From NCBI GenBank assembly GCA_005881895.1, contig VBCG01000060.1:1-46265 (forward strand): a stretch of 46,265 bases of DNA, read 5' to 3'. This document shows, in pieces, positions 24,398 to 32,369 of the stretch; the first letter of the stretch is position 1, and each line of letters starts with the position of its first letter. The position numbers and the translations under genes are program-made. The notes under the pieces were generated by a model. That model saw only the letters and a list, made by a program, of their open reading frames with translations, ran no database searches and was not told where the DNA came from. This stretch comes from Betaproteobacteria bacterium (lineage in GTDB: Bacteria > Pseudomonadota > Gammaproteobacteria > Burkholderiales > Casimicrobiaceae).

Positions 24398-25867
24398 CTA
24401 TGCAGCGTTTCCTTCGCGCGCCTTCAGCGCGAGGAATTCGCGGCGCGTCTTGGGACCGTGCGTAAGGAAGCTCGGATCGGCGCGCTCGCGATAGTCGAGA
24501 CGCTCGCGCGCGACGCGATCTCGCGGCAAGTGCTTTTTCAGCACTTCACCGCTCACCTTGTAGATCTTGAGCGCGTTGCGGCCGAACACCTTCGCGCGCA
24601 ATCCAGGCGTGATCCGCGAATAGCCATGCTTCTCGGCGAGCGCGTCGGAGATCTGGAACGTGCGAAACCCCTGAATTTGATCCTGCGGCGAGCCGTACCA
24701 GATCGAGTCGGTGCCCCACAGCACGTTGTCTTGGCCGACGTACGTAAATAACTTTCCGAGCGCGTGCGCCGCCGCGTCGGGATCGCGCATCAGAAAGCGC
24801 CACGTCGAGCCGAGCTCGGCGTAGACGTTCGCGCCAGGCGCAATGCTGTTTTCGCGCAGACTCGTGCACAGCGCGTCGATGCCGTCGCGGCGTTTCGGAT
24901 CGTAGGGGCCTTCGGCTGCGCCGGCGACAAAGCCGGAGTGGTAGATCAAAAAGTTGACGTCCGGAAAGCGCTTGGCGACGCGCCCGACGTCGATACACGT
25001 CGAGTGCTCATACGACTGCGGCCCGAACGGCAATCCCTTGTGAACTGCGATATTGCGAATGCCGAGCTTCCGCGCTTTCTCGATGAACGCAAGGCCGACG
25101 TCGTCGTCGAGGAAGAAACCCTTCCCGTCCGGACCCCATTGCGTATAAGTCTTCCACGCGGCGATCGGATAGCGCTCCGCCAGCATATCCATGCCGTCGA
25201 GATCGCCAGCCTGATTGGGATTCACGCGCCCGTGCAACAGCACGCGGTGCGTGCCTTCCATCTTCTCGACGATGTGCGCGGTCGCTTGCGCCTCCTCGAT
25301 CGTCAGCGGCTCATCCTTGCGTGTTGACGGCACGAACGACAGCACGATCAAGTCGGTATCCGAATCGAGGAAGATGTCCTTGATGAATTCGTCGGAGCCG
25401 AGACATTGCAGGTACCCGAGCCCCGGCGCCGTCGCGGCGGCGCAGCCTTTGAGCTCGGTAAAGCGCAACGGCTGCGCGCCGGGCGGCAACGCCTTCGTCC
25501 ACGCGCCGGTCGGATTGACGAAGTGGCCCTGCACGTCGAACACGAACTCGTTGCGGTCGAGCGTCGAGCGAGCGACCTGCACATCGAGACCCGCCTCCTG
25601 CGGCACGTCGAAAAAGCCGCCGCGGCGACCCGCTGCGGCGTAAGCAGCGTTCATGCCGAGGAGCGTCGTCGCAGCGCCGCATGCGGAGACGAGGAACGCG
25701 CGCCGCGTGAGATTGAGGCGCCGGGCGTTGGTCGTCGCGTGTTCGAGCGCGAGCCGACGCGCGGCGCGATGCACCTGGCCAAGCGGGATCGGCGCGAACT
25801 CGCCGTTTGTTGCAGTGTCGAGCTTGATCGGCAACCGTGTGCCGTCAGGATCGTTTCGATAGCGCAT
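24398..25867 (-). CDS. Tat-exported amidohydrolase-2 family protein
   Basis: A 489-residue TIM-barrel metal hydrolase related to the ACMSD/amidohydrolase-2 group. A twin-arginine leader lies at about residues 48-79 (NLTRRAFLVSACGAATTLLG), after an unusually long N-terminal extension. Possible metal and active-site positions are FDVQGHFV, HGRVNPNQ, VHKGLPFG, IYHSGF and WGTDSIWYG. The first His of the usual D-x-H-x-H is Gln here (DVQGH), a variant that may change metal loading. The Asp in WGTDS is conserved. The start codon lies two bases after the stop of the upstream DUF6494 gene, so translation is likely coupled. The substrate is unknown. Copy A of the dispersed repeat follows it. Confidence 0.86.
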   Translation of the reverse strand: MRYRNDPDGTRLPIKLDTATNGEFAPIPLGQVHRAARRLALEHATTNARRLNLTRRAFLVSACGAATTLLGMNAAYAAAGRRGGFFDVPQEAGLDVQVARSTLDRNEFVFDVQGHFVNPTGAWTKALPPGAQPLRFTELKGCAAATAPGLGYLQCLGSDEFIKDIFLDSDTDLIVLSFVPSTRKDEPLTIEEAQATAHIVEKMEGTHRVLLHGRVNPNQAGDLDGMDMLAERYPIAAWKTYTQWGPDGKGFFLDDDVGLAFIEKARKLGIRNIAVHKGLPFGPQSYEHSTCIDVGRVAKRFPDVNFLIYHSGFVAGAAEGPYDPKRRDGIDALCTSLRENSIAPGANVYAELGSTWRFLMRDPDAAAHALGKLFTYVGQDNVLWGTDSIWYGSPQDQIQGFRTFQISDALAEKHGYSRITPGLRAKVFGRNALKIYKVSGEVLKKHLPRDRVARERLDYRERADPSFLTHGPKTRREFLALKAREGNAA

Positions 25868-25869
25868 CG

Positions 25870-26076
25870 CTATTGCAACTTGATCTCACCGTCGAATTTC
25901 GCGTGGATCTTGAGCCCGGCGACTTCCAACGTCACGTGCGCAGGAAAGGTCTCCGTGCCTTCAATCACGCCGTCGTTGACCGCCTGCAGGACCGCGCGCT
26001 CGATTTCGCGCTGCGAATTGATGCCGACCATTTTCAGGAATTTGCGAATGCTGAGGTTGAAGACTTCTTCGTTCAC
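25870..26076 (-). CDS. DUF6494 family small protein
   Basis: A 68-residue protein: NEEVFNLSIRKFLKMVGINSQ, then EIERAVLQAVNDGVIEG, then TLEVAGLKIHAKFDGEIKLQ. The pattern matches DUF6494, a small family seen beside transporters and hydrolases in proteobacteria. The start is a GTG, supported by AAAGGA six bases ahead, and no ATG fits. It is the second gene of a three-gene minus-strand operon (zinc-ribbon membrane protein, this protein, amidohydrolase). Function unknown. Confidence 0.82.
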   Translation of the reverse strand: MNEEVFNLSIRKFLKMVGINSQREIERAVLQAVNDGVIEGTETFPAHVTLEVAGLKIHAKFDGEIKLQ

Positions 26077-26116
26077 GTTTGTTCCTTTCCTAAACAGCGC
26101 GCGAACGACGACCACG

Positions 26117-27157
26117 CTACTTCTCGTCGACGCCAGCGCGGCATTCCTTCGGTAAATAATGCCGCGGGATATCGACCGGAATGCAAGTCCAGTGAATCCG
26201 TTGGAGCCAATCGGTGGCCGGCGCGAGAAGAATCGTCTTGCCCCACAGCTCGGGTATCGATGGCCCTAGGCCCACGCGTAGTCGTCCGGTGATCGGATTG
26301 ACTGTGACGTCGTCGAAGAATTCCGTCCAGCGCCGCGCGACGACCGCGGCGTCGGCCAAGGGGCGGGGCATCGAGACGAAATAGGACCACTGTTCCTCGA
26401 CTTCGCGTTTGAGCGGGGACAGCGCCGACAGGCTCGCCGCAATTTGCGCGCGGACGACGTGCTCGGCGTAGGCCGCGAACAGCCGTGGCGCGACGGGTGA
26501 TAGCGCGACGATCAGCGTGCCTATGCCGAAGATCAGCGCCGCGATCAACGACGTCGACCGATGCGAGGCGAGCAACGACGCGGCGTGCGCAGGGTCGCCG
26601 GCGACGCGTTCAGCGCGCCGCACCAGGCGTCGAATGCGGCCGTACAGGAGCGGAGTCGATAAGACCGCAGCGATGATGCCGGGAATGAGCCACATCGTAA
26701 CGGCCGCGCACAGCAACCACGGCACGCTCCAATCGTCGAGCGTTTGCGCAAACGAGACGAACGCGAGCGCGCCGGCTGCCGGCAACAAGGCGTAGAAGAT
26801 TCCGGGCAACCAAAGCTTGCGATAGAACGCCCAGACGCTTTGCAATAGCAGTGCGGGCCAATGCCATCCCGGCGCGCCGTGGCCGGCGCTCTCGTATTGC
26901 AAAAACCGCGGCGTATAGTAATCGGCGGCCGGCCCGACAGCGAGGCGGAAAAGCACGGCGAGCGTCGGGCGGACGACGCGTTCCTGCAGGTCGCCCGGCA
27001 TCAGCGCCGGAAGCCCGACAGTGTCGCCGCGAAGCGACACCTGGCGCGATACGGGCGCGGCGTCGATCGGTGGAAGCGCGGGAAGGTCCTTGTTACCGCA
27101 GACAACGCAGGTCTTTGCGTCGAGACTGAATCTGAAACCGCAGCGACGACAAGCCAA
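26117..27157 (-). CDS. zinc-ribbon polytopic membrane protein
   Basis: A 346-residue protein. The N-terminal zinc ribbon has two Cys pairs (ACRRCGF and CVVCGNKD, residues about 3-22). Four or five hydrophobic segments follow between residues 110 and 230 (LWLPGIFYALLPAAGALAFV, WLLCAAVTMWLIPGIIAAVL, LIAALIFGIGTLIVALSPVA). A C-terminal soluble part follows (residues about 235-346). The middle resembles DUF2628-type membrane proteins, but I am not sure. The start codon is TTG, chosen because GGAG stands eight bases before it and the first zinc-ribbon Cys follows at once. It is the first gene of the operon with the DUF6494 protein and the amidohydrolase. It is divergent from the methyltransferase gene at 27253. 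Confidence 0.75.
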   Translation of the reverse strand: MACRRCGFRFSLDAKTCVVCGNKDLPALPPIDAAPVSRQVSLRGDTVGLPALMPGDLQERVVRPTLAVLFRLAVGPAADYYTPRFLQYESAGHGAPGWHWPALLLQSVWAFYRKLWLPGIFYALLPAAGALAFVSFAQTLDDWSVPWLLCAAVTMWLIPGIIAAVLSTPLLYGRIRRLVRRAERVAGDPAHAASLLASHRSTSLIAALIFGIGTLIVALSPVAPRLFAAYAEHVVRAQIAASLSALSPLKREVEEQWSYFVSMPRPLADAAVVARRWTEFFDDVTVNPITGRLRVGLGPSIPELWGKTILLAPATDWLQRIHWTCIPVDIPRHYLPKECRAGVDEK

Positions 27158-27252
27158 CGATCTTCTCCAGCGAAAACGAAATCAAATCGTGAAACCGCGC
27201 GCATTTTAACAAGCGCTGCGTCTGTATCCAACACTTTTTTGAAAAGTTTTCG

Positions 27253-27894
27253 ATGCGTGTAGGACAGATGGAACTCGAAGCGATCACTGCACGCACGCTC
27301 GAGGACTACGACCGCAACGCTGTCGCGTTTCGCATCGGGACGCAGGATCATGACGTCAGTCAAAACATCGCGGCGCTTCTCAAGCACATCCGCGGCGCGC
27401 CACCATTCGTGTTGCTCGACTTCGGCTGCGGTCCCGGCCGCGATTTGAAGACATTGAAGGCACTGGGGCACCGTCCGATCGGCGTCGACGGCTCGCAGCG
27501 CTTCGTCGCGATGGCGCGCGAGGAAAGCGGCTGTGAAGTATGGCTGCAGGACTTCCTGCATCTCTGGCTACCTCACGAACATTTCGACGGCGTATTTGCG
27601 AACGCCGCGCTGTTCCATGTTCCCCGCCAGGAGCTCCCGCGTGTGTTGGCGCAACTTCACGCGACGCTGAAGATCGACGGTGTGCTGATGAGCTCCAATC
27701 CTCGTGGCGGTGACGAAGAAGGTTGGCACCGCGGTCGCTACGGCGTTTTTCACTCGCTTGAATCGTGGCGCCAGTACATGACGCAAGCAGGGTTCACCGA
27801 GCTCGCGCATTACTACCGCCCCGCGGGCTTGCCGCGGGAACAGCAACCGTGGCTCGCAACCGTCTGGCGTAAATCGCGAGCGATCACGGCATGA
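27253..27894 (+). CDS. class I SAM-dependent methyltransferase
   Basis: A 213-residue cytosolic methyltransferase. Motif I is LLDFGCGPGRDLKTLKALGH, the acidic residue after strand two is in PIGVDGSQRFVAMA, and FDGVFANAALFHVPRQEL is the motif IV/V region. The C-terminal part has FHSLESWRQYMTQAGFTEL, as in methyltransferase_11 proteins that modify small molecules. The substrate is unknown. The stop codon overlaps the start of the next gene by four bases (ATGA), so the two are translationally coupled. An ATG six codons in is an alternative start. Confidence 0.88.
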   Translation: MRVGQMELEAITARTLEDYDRNAVAFRIGTQDHDVSQNIAALLKHIRGAPPFVLLDFGCGPGRDLKTLKALGHRPIGVDGSQRFVAMAREESGCEVWLQDFLHLWLPHEHFDGVFANAALFHVPRQELPRVLAQLHATLKIDGVLMSSNPRGGDEEGWHRGRYGVFHSLESWRQYMTQAGFTELAHYYRPAGLPREQQPWLATVWRKSRAITA

Positions 27895-28787
27895 ACAAGC
27901 CGCAGCAAGCGCACCGCCGAAGCATCATCGCGCGCGCCTGGTATGCGGTCTTCGCTGCGCTCTTGTCGTCATGCGTCGTGCTCACGACGCTGCCCCGCGC
28001 CGTCGTCCAGAACGCCGACGGCAGCCTCGTCGTCCGCTCGATACCGTGCAGCGCCAACACGAACGCGATCAAGCCGGCGCGCGACGTCGCTCCGTCTCAG
28101 GCGCTCGATCCACGCGCAATTCGCGTGCTCACGTGGAACATTCACAAGGAGGGCGACGCTGGCTGGGATCGCGATCTGGCGCAATTCTTGGCGGCCAACG
28201 ATCTCGTCCTGCTGCAGGAAGCCGTGCTCTCGCCGGCCTTGCTCGATCTGTTGGAATCGCAAACGCTGCGTTTCACGATGGCGAGCTCGTTTCTGTATCA
28301 AGACGTCGACGTCGGCGTTCTCACGGCGGCGCATGTACTGCCTGTCGCAAGCTGCACCGAGCTCGTCGTAGAACCGTGGTTGCGGATCCCCAAATCAGCG
28401 ACTGTCGCGTGGTTCGCGCTCGAGGGGACGACGCAAACGCTCGCAGTCGTCAATGTCCATGCAATCAACTTCGCGCTTTCGCTCGACGTGTACCGCGAGC
28501 AATTTGATGGCCTCGTCGCCGCGCTTCGCAATCATGATGGGCCGATTATTTTCGCCGGCGATTTCAATACGTGGACCGACGCCCGGCTCGCCGTCGTGCT
28601 CGAGGCGGCTGCCAAGCTTCGCGTTACCGCTATACCGTTTGCCGAGGATCTGCGCTCGCTGTTTCTGGGTCACCAGCTCGACCACATGCTGGTTCGCGGA
28701 CTCGATGTCGTTCAGGCAGCCGCGATTGCGGTCAAATCTTCCGATCACAATCCGGTGACCGCAACGCTGCGTCTGCGCGTGCCTTGA
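27891..28787 (+). CDS. endonuclease/exonuclease/phosphatase-fold lipoprotein
   Basis: A 298-residue protein. The leader ends in ALLSSC, a lipobox, so it is probably a lipoprotein. The EEP fold shows VLTWNIHKEG (Asn ligand), VLLQEAVLSP (metal Glu), VVNVHAIN, IIFAGDFNTW (Asp-x-Asn) and LDHMLVRG plus SSDHNPV (catalytic Asp-His). All catalytic positions of the family are present. Members cleave phosphodiesters in DNA, phospholipids or nucleotides, and a cell-envelope location argues for a phospholipase or nuclease outside the cytoplasm. It is coupled to the preceding methyltransferase by an ATGA overlap. Confidence 0.88.
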   Translation: MNKPQQAHRRSIIARAWYAVFAALLSSCVVLTTLPRAVVQNADGSLVVRSIPCSANTNAIKPARDVAPSQALDPRAIRVLTWNIHKEGDAGWDRDLAQFLAANDLVLLQEAVLSPALLDLLESQTLRFTMASSFLYQDVDVGVLTAAHVLPVASCTELVVEPWLRIPKSATVAWFALEGTTQTLAVVNVHAINFALSLDVYREQFDGLVAALRNHDGPIIFAGDFNTWTDARLAVVLEAAAKLRVTAIPFAEDLRSLFLGHQLDHMLVRGLDVVQAAAIAVKSSDHNPVTATLRLRVP

Positions 28788-28840
28788 CGCTACGTGAATT
28801 GCGCCCGATGATTGTTCGGAAAGATGACAGTGGGTCTTTG

Positions 28841-29818
28841 ATGAATTTCAAAACTGTCGTGATGCTAAGCGTGGCCGCCCTCATCGGTGGCGCGCCGCTT
28901 GACGCGATCGCGCAAACAACGTACCCGAGCAAGCCGATCAAAATCATCGCACCGGTGCAACCGGGTGGCGGCGTCGATCTTGTTGCGCGGCAGACCGGTG
29001 ACGGACTTTCGAAAGCGCTCGGCCAGCCCGTCGTCGTCGAAAACCAGAGCGGCGGCGGTGGCGTCGTCGGGTCGCAAGCGACAGCGCGCGCGGCGCCCGA
29101 CGGCTACACGTTGATGGTCGGCTACGTCGGAACGCACGGCACGAATCCCGCGGTCCGCAAGCTGCCCTACGATGCGATCAAGGACTTCACGCCAATCGCG
29201 ATGGTCGGTGGAACGCCGAATGTTCTGGTCGTTCCGCCTTCCGTGCCGGCCGATACGCTTCGCAACTTCATTGCGTATGCAAAAGCCAATGCCGGCAAGC
29301 TGTCGTACGGGTCATCGGGTCCGGGAACGCTGACGCATCTCGCGATGGAGCAGCTCAAAGTCACCGCGGGATTGGATATCGTGCACGTGCCATATCGCGG
29401 CATCGGTCCGGCGTTCGCCGATATTCTTGGCGGCCAGACGCAGGCAATGTTTCCGGGACTCGCCGCCGCGTTGCCGCATATCAAAGCCGGCAAAGTAAAG
29501 CCGCTCGCGGTAACGGGAAACAAACGCCATCCGCTCGTGCCCGACGTTCCGACGTTCGAGGAGCTCGGCTTCGCGGGTTTCGATGGCGTGCAGTGGTATG
29601 GGATCGTGGGTCCCGCCAATCTCCCCGCACCCATCGTCAGGCGTTTGAACGACGAGATCAATCGACTGCTCGCAAGTGCCGACTTTCGCGACCGACTCTC
29701 GGGCGAGGCGCTCGAGCCGATGCCGATGACGCCTGATCAATTCGGCCGCTACATGCGCGACGACGTGGCGCGCTGGTCGAAGCTCGCCAAAGAGCGCGGC
29801 ATTCAGATTGCCGATTGA
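28841..29818 (+). CDS. Bug/TctC-family periplasmic solute receptor (first copy)
   Basis: A 325-residue tripartite-tricarboxylate-type receptor. A signal peptide (MNFKTVVMLSVAALIGGAPLDAIAQ) precedes the family phrases YPSKPIKIIAPVQPGGGVDLVAR, VVVENQSGGGGVVG, AAPDGYTLMVG, LPYDAIKDFTPIAMV, HVPYRGIGPAFADIL and IKAGKVKPLAVTG. These proteins bind carboxylates or aromatic acids in the periplasm for TctAB-type or shared transporters. No tctA or tctB is adjacent. An earlier ATG at 28808 would add 11 residues. It begins 53 bases after the EEP gene and is followed by the MmgE/PrpD gene after about 10 bases, so it belongs to a catabolic cluster. Confidence 0.92.
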   Translation: MNFKTVVMLSVAALIGGAPLDAIAQTTYPSKPIKIIAPVQPGGGVDLVARQTGDGLSKALGQPVVVENQSGGGGVVGSQATARAAPDGYTLMVGYVGTHGTNPAVRKLPYDAIKDFTPIAMVGGTPNVLVVPPSVPADTLRNFIAYAKANAGKLSYGSSGPGTLTHLAMEQLKVTAGLDIVHVPYRGIGPAFADILGGQTQAMFPGLAAALPHIKAGKVKPLAVTGNKRHPLVPDVPTFEELGFAGFDGVQWYGIVGPANLPAPIVRRLNDEINRLLASADFRDRLSGEALEPMPMTPDQFGRYMRDDVARWSKLAKERGIQIAD

Positions 29819-29828
29819 TTGCTCGAGG

Positions 29829-31196
29829 ATGACAGCACCAATGACCGTTGATGTGAACGCACCGCCGATCACGCGCACGCTTGCCGAATTCGTCGCGACG
29901 CATCCGTCGCGCGGGTGGGACGATGGCATCGACCGTGAGGCGCAGCGCACGGTCTTGAACTGGATCGGCTGCGCGATCGGCGCTGCGCATCATCCGGCGG
30001 CCGAGGCGGCAATCGCAGCGGTGTCGGAGCTTGCCCCTTCTCCACAGGCGACGATCCTCGGACGGCGCGAGCGCGTCGACATCGCGAGCGCAGCGCTCGT
30101 CAACGGCATCACTTCGCATACGTTCGATTTCGACGACACGCATTTGAAGACGATCATTCATCCGGGCGGGCCGGTCGCGTCGGCCGCGTTCGCGCTCGCT
30201 GAACAGTCAGGCGCAACCGGCCGGCAGTTCGTCGACGCGGTCATCCTCGGCGCGGATGTCGCGTGCCGCATCGGCAACGCAATCTATCCGGCGCATTACG
30301 ATCGCGGCTGGCACATCACCGGCTCGACCGGCATGCTCGGTGCCGCGGCGGCTTGCGCGCGCTTGCTGCGCCTGGATATCGAGCAGACGACGATGGCAGT
30401 CGGCATCGCGGCGTCGCAACCGACCGGCGTGCGCGAGCAATTCGGGTCGATGACCAAGGCGTTGCATCCCGGCGCCGCGGCGCGGGTGGGCTTGATGGCC
30501 GCGCTTCTTGCGCGCCATGGTTACACGGCATCGAGTCGCGCGCTCGAGGCGCCGCGCGGGCTCCTGCAGACGTATTCGACACAGTGGAAATGGGACGCGA
30601 TCACCGCTGGTCTGGGAAAGGATTTCGAAATCGCGTACAACACGTACAAGCCGTTCGCCTGCGGCGTCGTCATTCATCCCAGCATCGATGGTTGCGTACA
30701 GCTTGGAGAAGCGCATCGTTTGCAGGCGCAGGACATCGAGCGAGTCGAGTTGCGCGTCCATCCGCTGGTGCTGGAGTTGACCGGAAAGAAGACGCCGCGT
30801 AACGGACTCGAAGGCAAGTTCAGCGTCTATCATGCGTGCGCGGCCGCGATCATTTTTGGGCAGGCGGGCGAAAGCGAGTTTTCCGATGCTGTCGTTGCGC
30901 GTCCCGACGTGGTCGCATTACGCGGACGCGTCGCGGCTACCATCGCCAGCGACATTGGCGAAGATGCCGCCGACGTCACAATCCACTGCAACGACGGCCG
31001 GCGACTGCACACGTTCGTCGCGCATGCGATCGGCAGTCTGCAACAGCCGATGAGCGACGCCGACCTCGCGCGCAAATTTCACGGCCTCGTCGATCCGGTG
31101 CTCGGCGCCGAACGCGCGGCGGAATTGATCGGGGCCTGCCGCAAGCTCGCGGACGCGCCGGACGTGCGCGAGCTCGCGAATCTGACGCGGCCATGA
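29829..31196 (+). CDS. MmgE/PrpD family protein
   Basis: A 455-residue protein of the MmgE/PrpD fold, which includes 2-methylcitrate dehydratase, cis-aconitate decarboxylase and iminodisuccinate-type enzymes. Typical phrases are LNWIGCAIGAAHHPAAEAA, FDFDDTHLKTIIHPGGPV, GWHITGSTGMLGAAAACARLL, KPFACGVVIHPSIDGC and GLEGKFSVYHACAAA. The His in IHPG and the Lys and Tyr in KFSVYH correspond to known active-site regions. An ATG at 29841 is also possible, with GAGGA 11 bases upstream. It sits between two Bug receptors, which suggests it acts on the imported carboxylate, but its substrate cannot be told. Confidence 0.9.
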   Translation: MTAPMTVDVNAPPITRTLAEFVATHPSRGWDDGIDREAQRTVLNWIGCAIGAAHHPAAEAAIAAVSELAPSPQATILGRRERVDIASAALVNGITSHTFDFDDTHLKTIIHPGGPVASAAFALAEQSGATGRQFVDAVILGADVACRIGNAIYPAHYDRGWHITGSTGMLGAAAACARLLRLDIEQTTMAVGIAASQPTGVREQFGSMTKALHPGAAARVGLMAALLARHGYTASSRALEAPRGLLQTYSTQWKWDAITAGLGKDFEIAYNTYKPFACGVVIHPSIDGCVQLGEAHRLQAQDIERVELRVHPLVLELTGKKTPRNGLEGKFSVYHACAAAIIFGQAGESEFSDAVVARPDVVALRGRVAATIASDIGEDAADVTIHCNDGRRLHTFVAHAIGSLQQPMSDADLARKFHGLVDPVLGAERAAELIGACRKLADAPDVRELANLTRP

Positions 31197-31271
31197 GCGC
31201 CGCAGGGCCGTCCCGAGGCCCGAATTACACCCCTTTGGGGCAGCGCAGCGGCGAAAGCCGCAAGCGTGGCG
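31193..31271 (+). repeat. dispersed repeat copy B, overlapping the start of a Bug receptor gene
   Basis: This copy begins AGCGCCGCAGGGCCGTCCC, carries CCCCTTTGGGG as a hairpin, and ends AGCGGCGAAAGCCGCAAGCG then TGG. It aligns over its whole length with copy A at 24301-24390 in inverted orientation. It starts within the stop codon of the MmgE/PrpD gene and supplies the ATG and the first 26 codons of the downstream receptor. Confidence 0.75.
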
Positions 31272-32239
31272 ATCATAAAAGCGCTTTCCGCTTTGCGGTT
31301 GCCGTCACCGCGCTGCTGTGCTGCCACGCGTTGCACGCGCAGGACTATCCGACGCGGCCCGTGCGTGTCATCGTTCCTTTTTCTCCCGGCGGCGCCGTCG
31401 ACGGCCCGATGCGCGTGATCGCACAGGACCTGTCGAAGCGGCTTGGGCAGCAGGTCTTCGTCGAGAATAAACCGGGTGCGGGCGCGATGATCGGGAGCGA
31501 GATCGTCGCCAAAGCGGCGCCCGACGGTTACACCCTGCTCCTTGCATCGCAAACGAACGCGATCAGCGCGTCGCTCTATCGCACGCTTTCGTTCGATCCA
31601 ATCGACGACTTTGCACCCATCGCGCTCGTCGGACGCGAGCCGGGCGTCCTCGTCGTGCATCCGTCACTGCCGGTGCACACGCTCGCAGAATTCATCGGGT
31701 ACGTGAAAGAGCGGCCTGGCAAAGTCGATTACGCATCATCGGGCAATGGCAGCGGCCAGCATCTGTTCATGGCGCTGCTCGCGTCGACGACGGGCATGCA
31801 GTTGAATCACGTTCCGTACCGCGGCAGTGGCCAGGCGACGACCGATCTTCTGGCCGGCGTTGTCCCCGTCTCGATTCCGGGCACCGCGGGAATGGTTGGT
31901 CATATCAAAGCGGGCAAGCTTCGTCCGCTCGCGGTAACGGGCGTCAAACGTTCGCCGCAATTGCCCGACGTCCCGACCATCGCCGAATCGGGCGTGCCAG
32001 GCTATTCGGCGTACGTCTGGATGGGGCTCCTCGCACCGAAAGGAACCCCGCCGGCGATCATCGATCGACTGCAGCGAGCGTTGGCGCAGGCGCTCGCCGG
32101 CGACGAAGTGCGGAGTTACATGGAAACCGCGGGCATCGAGATCGTGGGATCGACGCCGACCGAATTCAGCACGTTTTTCCATGCGGAGAAGGAGCGTTGG
32201 GCGAAAGTGATCAAGGAAACGGGCGCGAAGGTAGACTGA
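31193..32239 (+). CDS. Bug/TctC-family periplasmic solute receptor (second copy)
   Basis: A 348-residue Bug receptor. Typical phrases are YPTRPVRVIVPFSPGGAVDGPMR, VFVENKPGAGAMIGS, AAPDGYTLLLAS, DPIDDFAPIALV, HVPYRGSGQATTDLL and IKAGKLRPLAVTG. The signal-peptide core FAVAVTALLCCHALHAQ starts only at about residue 33. The preceding residues, SAAGPSRGPNYTPLGQRSGE and onward, are encoded by the dispersed repeat. No in-frame ATG lies between repeat and signal core, so the ATG at 31193 (overlapping the PrpD stop as ATGA) is the only likely start. The N-region of the signal peptide is therefore unusually long but basic (RKRGDHK). Function parallels the first copy, for a related ligand. Confidence 0.9.
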   Translation: MSAAGPSRGPNYTPLGQRSGESRKRGDHKSAFRFAVAVTALLCCHALHAQDYPTRPVRVIVPFSPGGAVDGPMRVIAQDLSKRLGQQVFVENKPGAGAMIGSEIVAKAAPDGYTLLLASQTNAISASLYRTLSFDPIDDFAPIALVGREPGVLVVHPSLPVHTLAEFIGYVKERPGKVDYASSGNGSGQHLFMALLASTTGMQLNHVPYRGSGQATTDLLAGVVPVSIPGTAGMVGHIKAGKLRPLAVTGVKRSPQLPDVPTIAESGVPGYSAYVWMGLLAPKGTPPAIIDRLQRALAQALAGDEVRSYMETAGIEIVGSTPTEFSTFFHAEKERWAKVIKETGAKVD

Positions 32240-32248
32240 ATCGAGTGA

Positions 32249-32281
32249 GCTGCGAATCCGAGCTCCCGCCGGATTCGCAGC
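32249..32281 (+). terminator. 12-bp perfect hairpin after the Bug receptor gene
   Basis: GCTGCGAATCCG and CGGATTCGCAGC pair perfectly around nine bases, ten bases past the stop codon. No T-run follows, so it may stabilise the mRNA 3' end or pause polymerase rather than terminate by itself. Confidence 0.55.
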
Positions 32282-32369
32282 GGAAGAATCACAACGCGGT
32301 GTCGTGATTCGAAAAGCTGATTAGAGGCAAATCGCGGAGCCCGACGATTTGCTTAAAATCTTGGACCGG

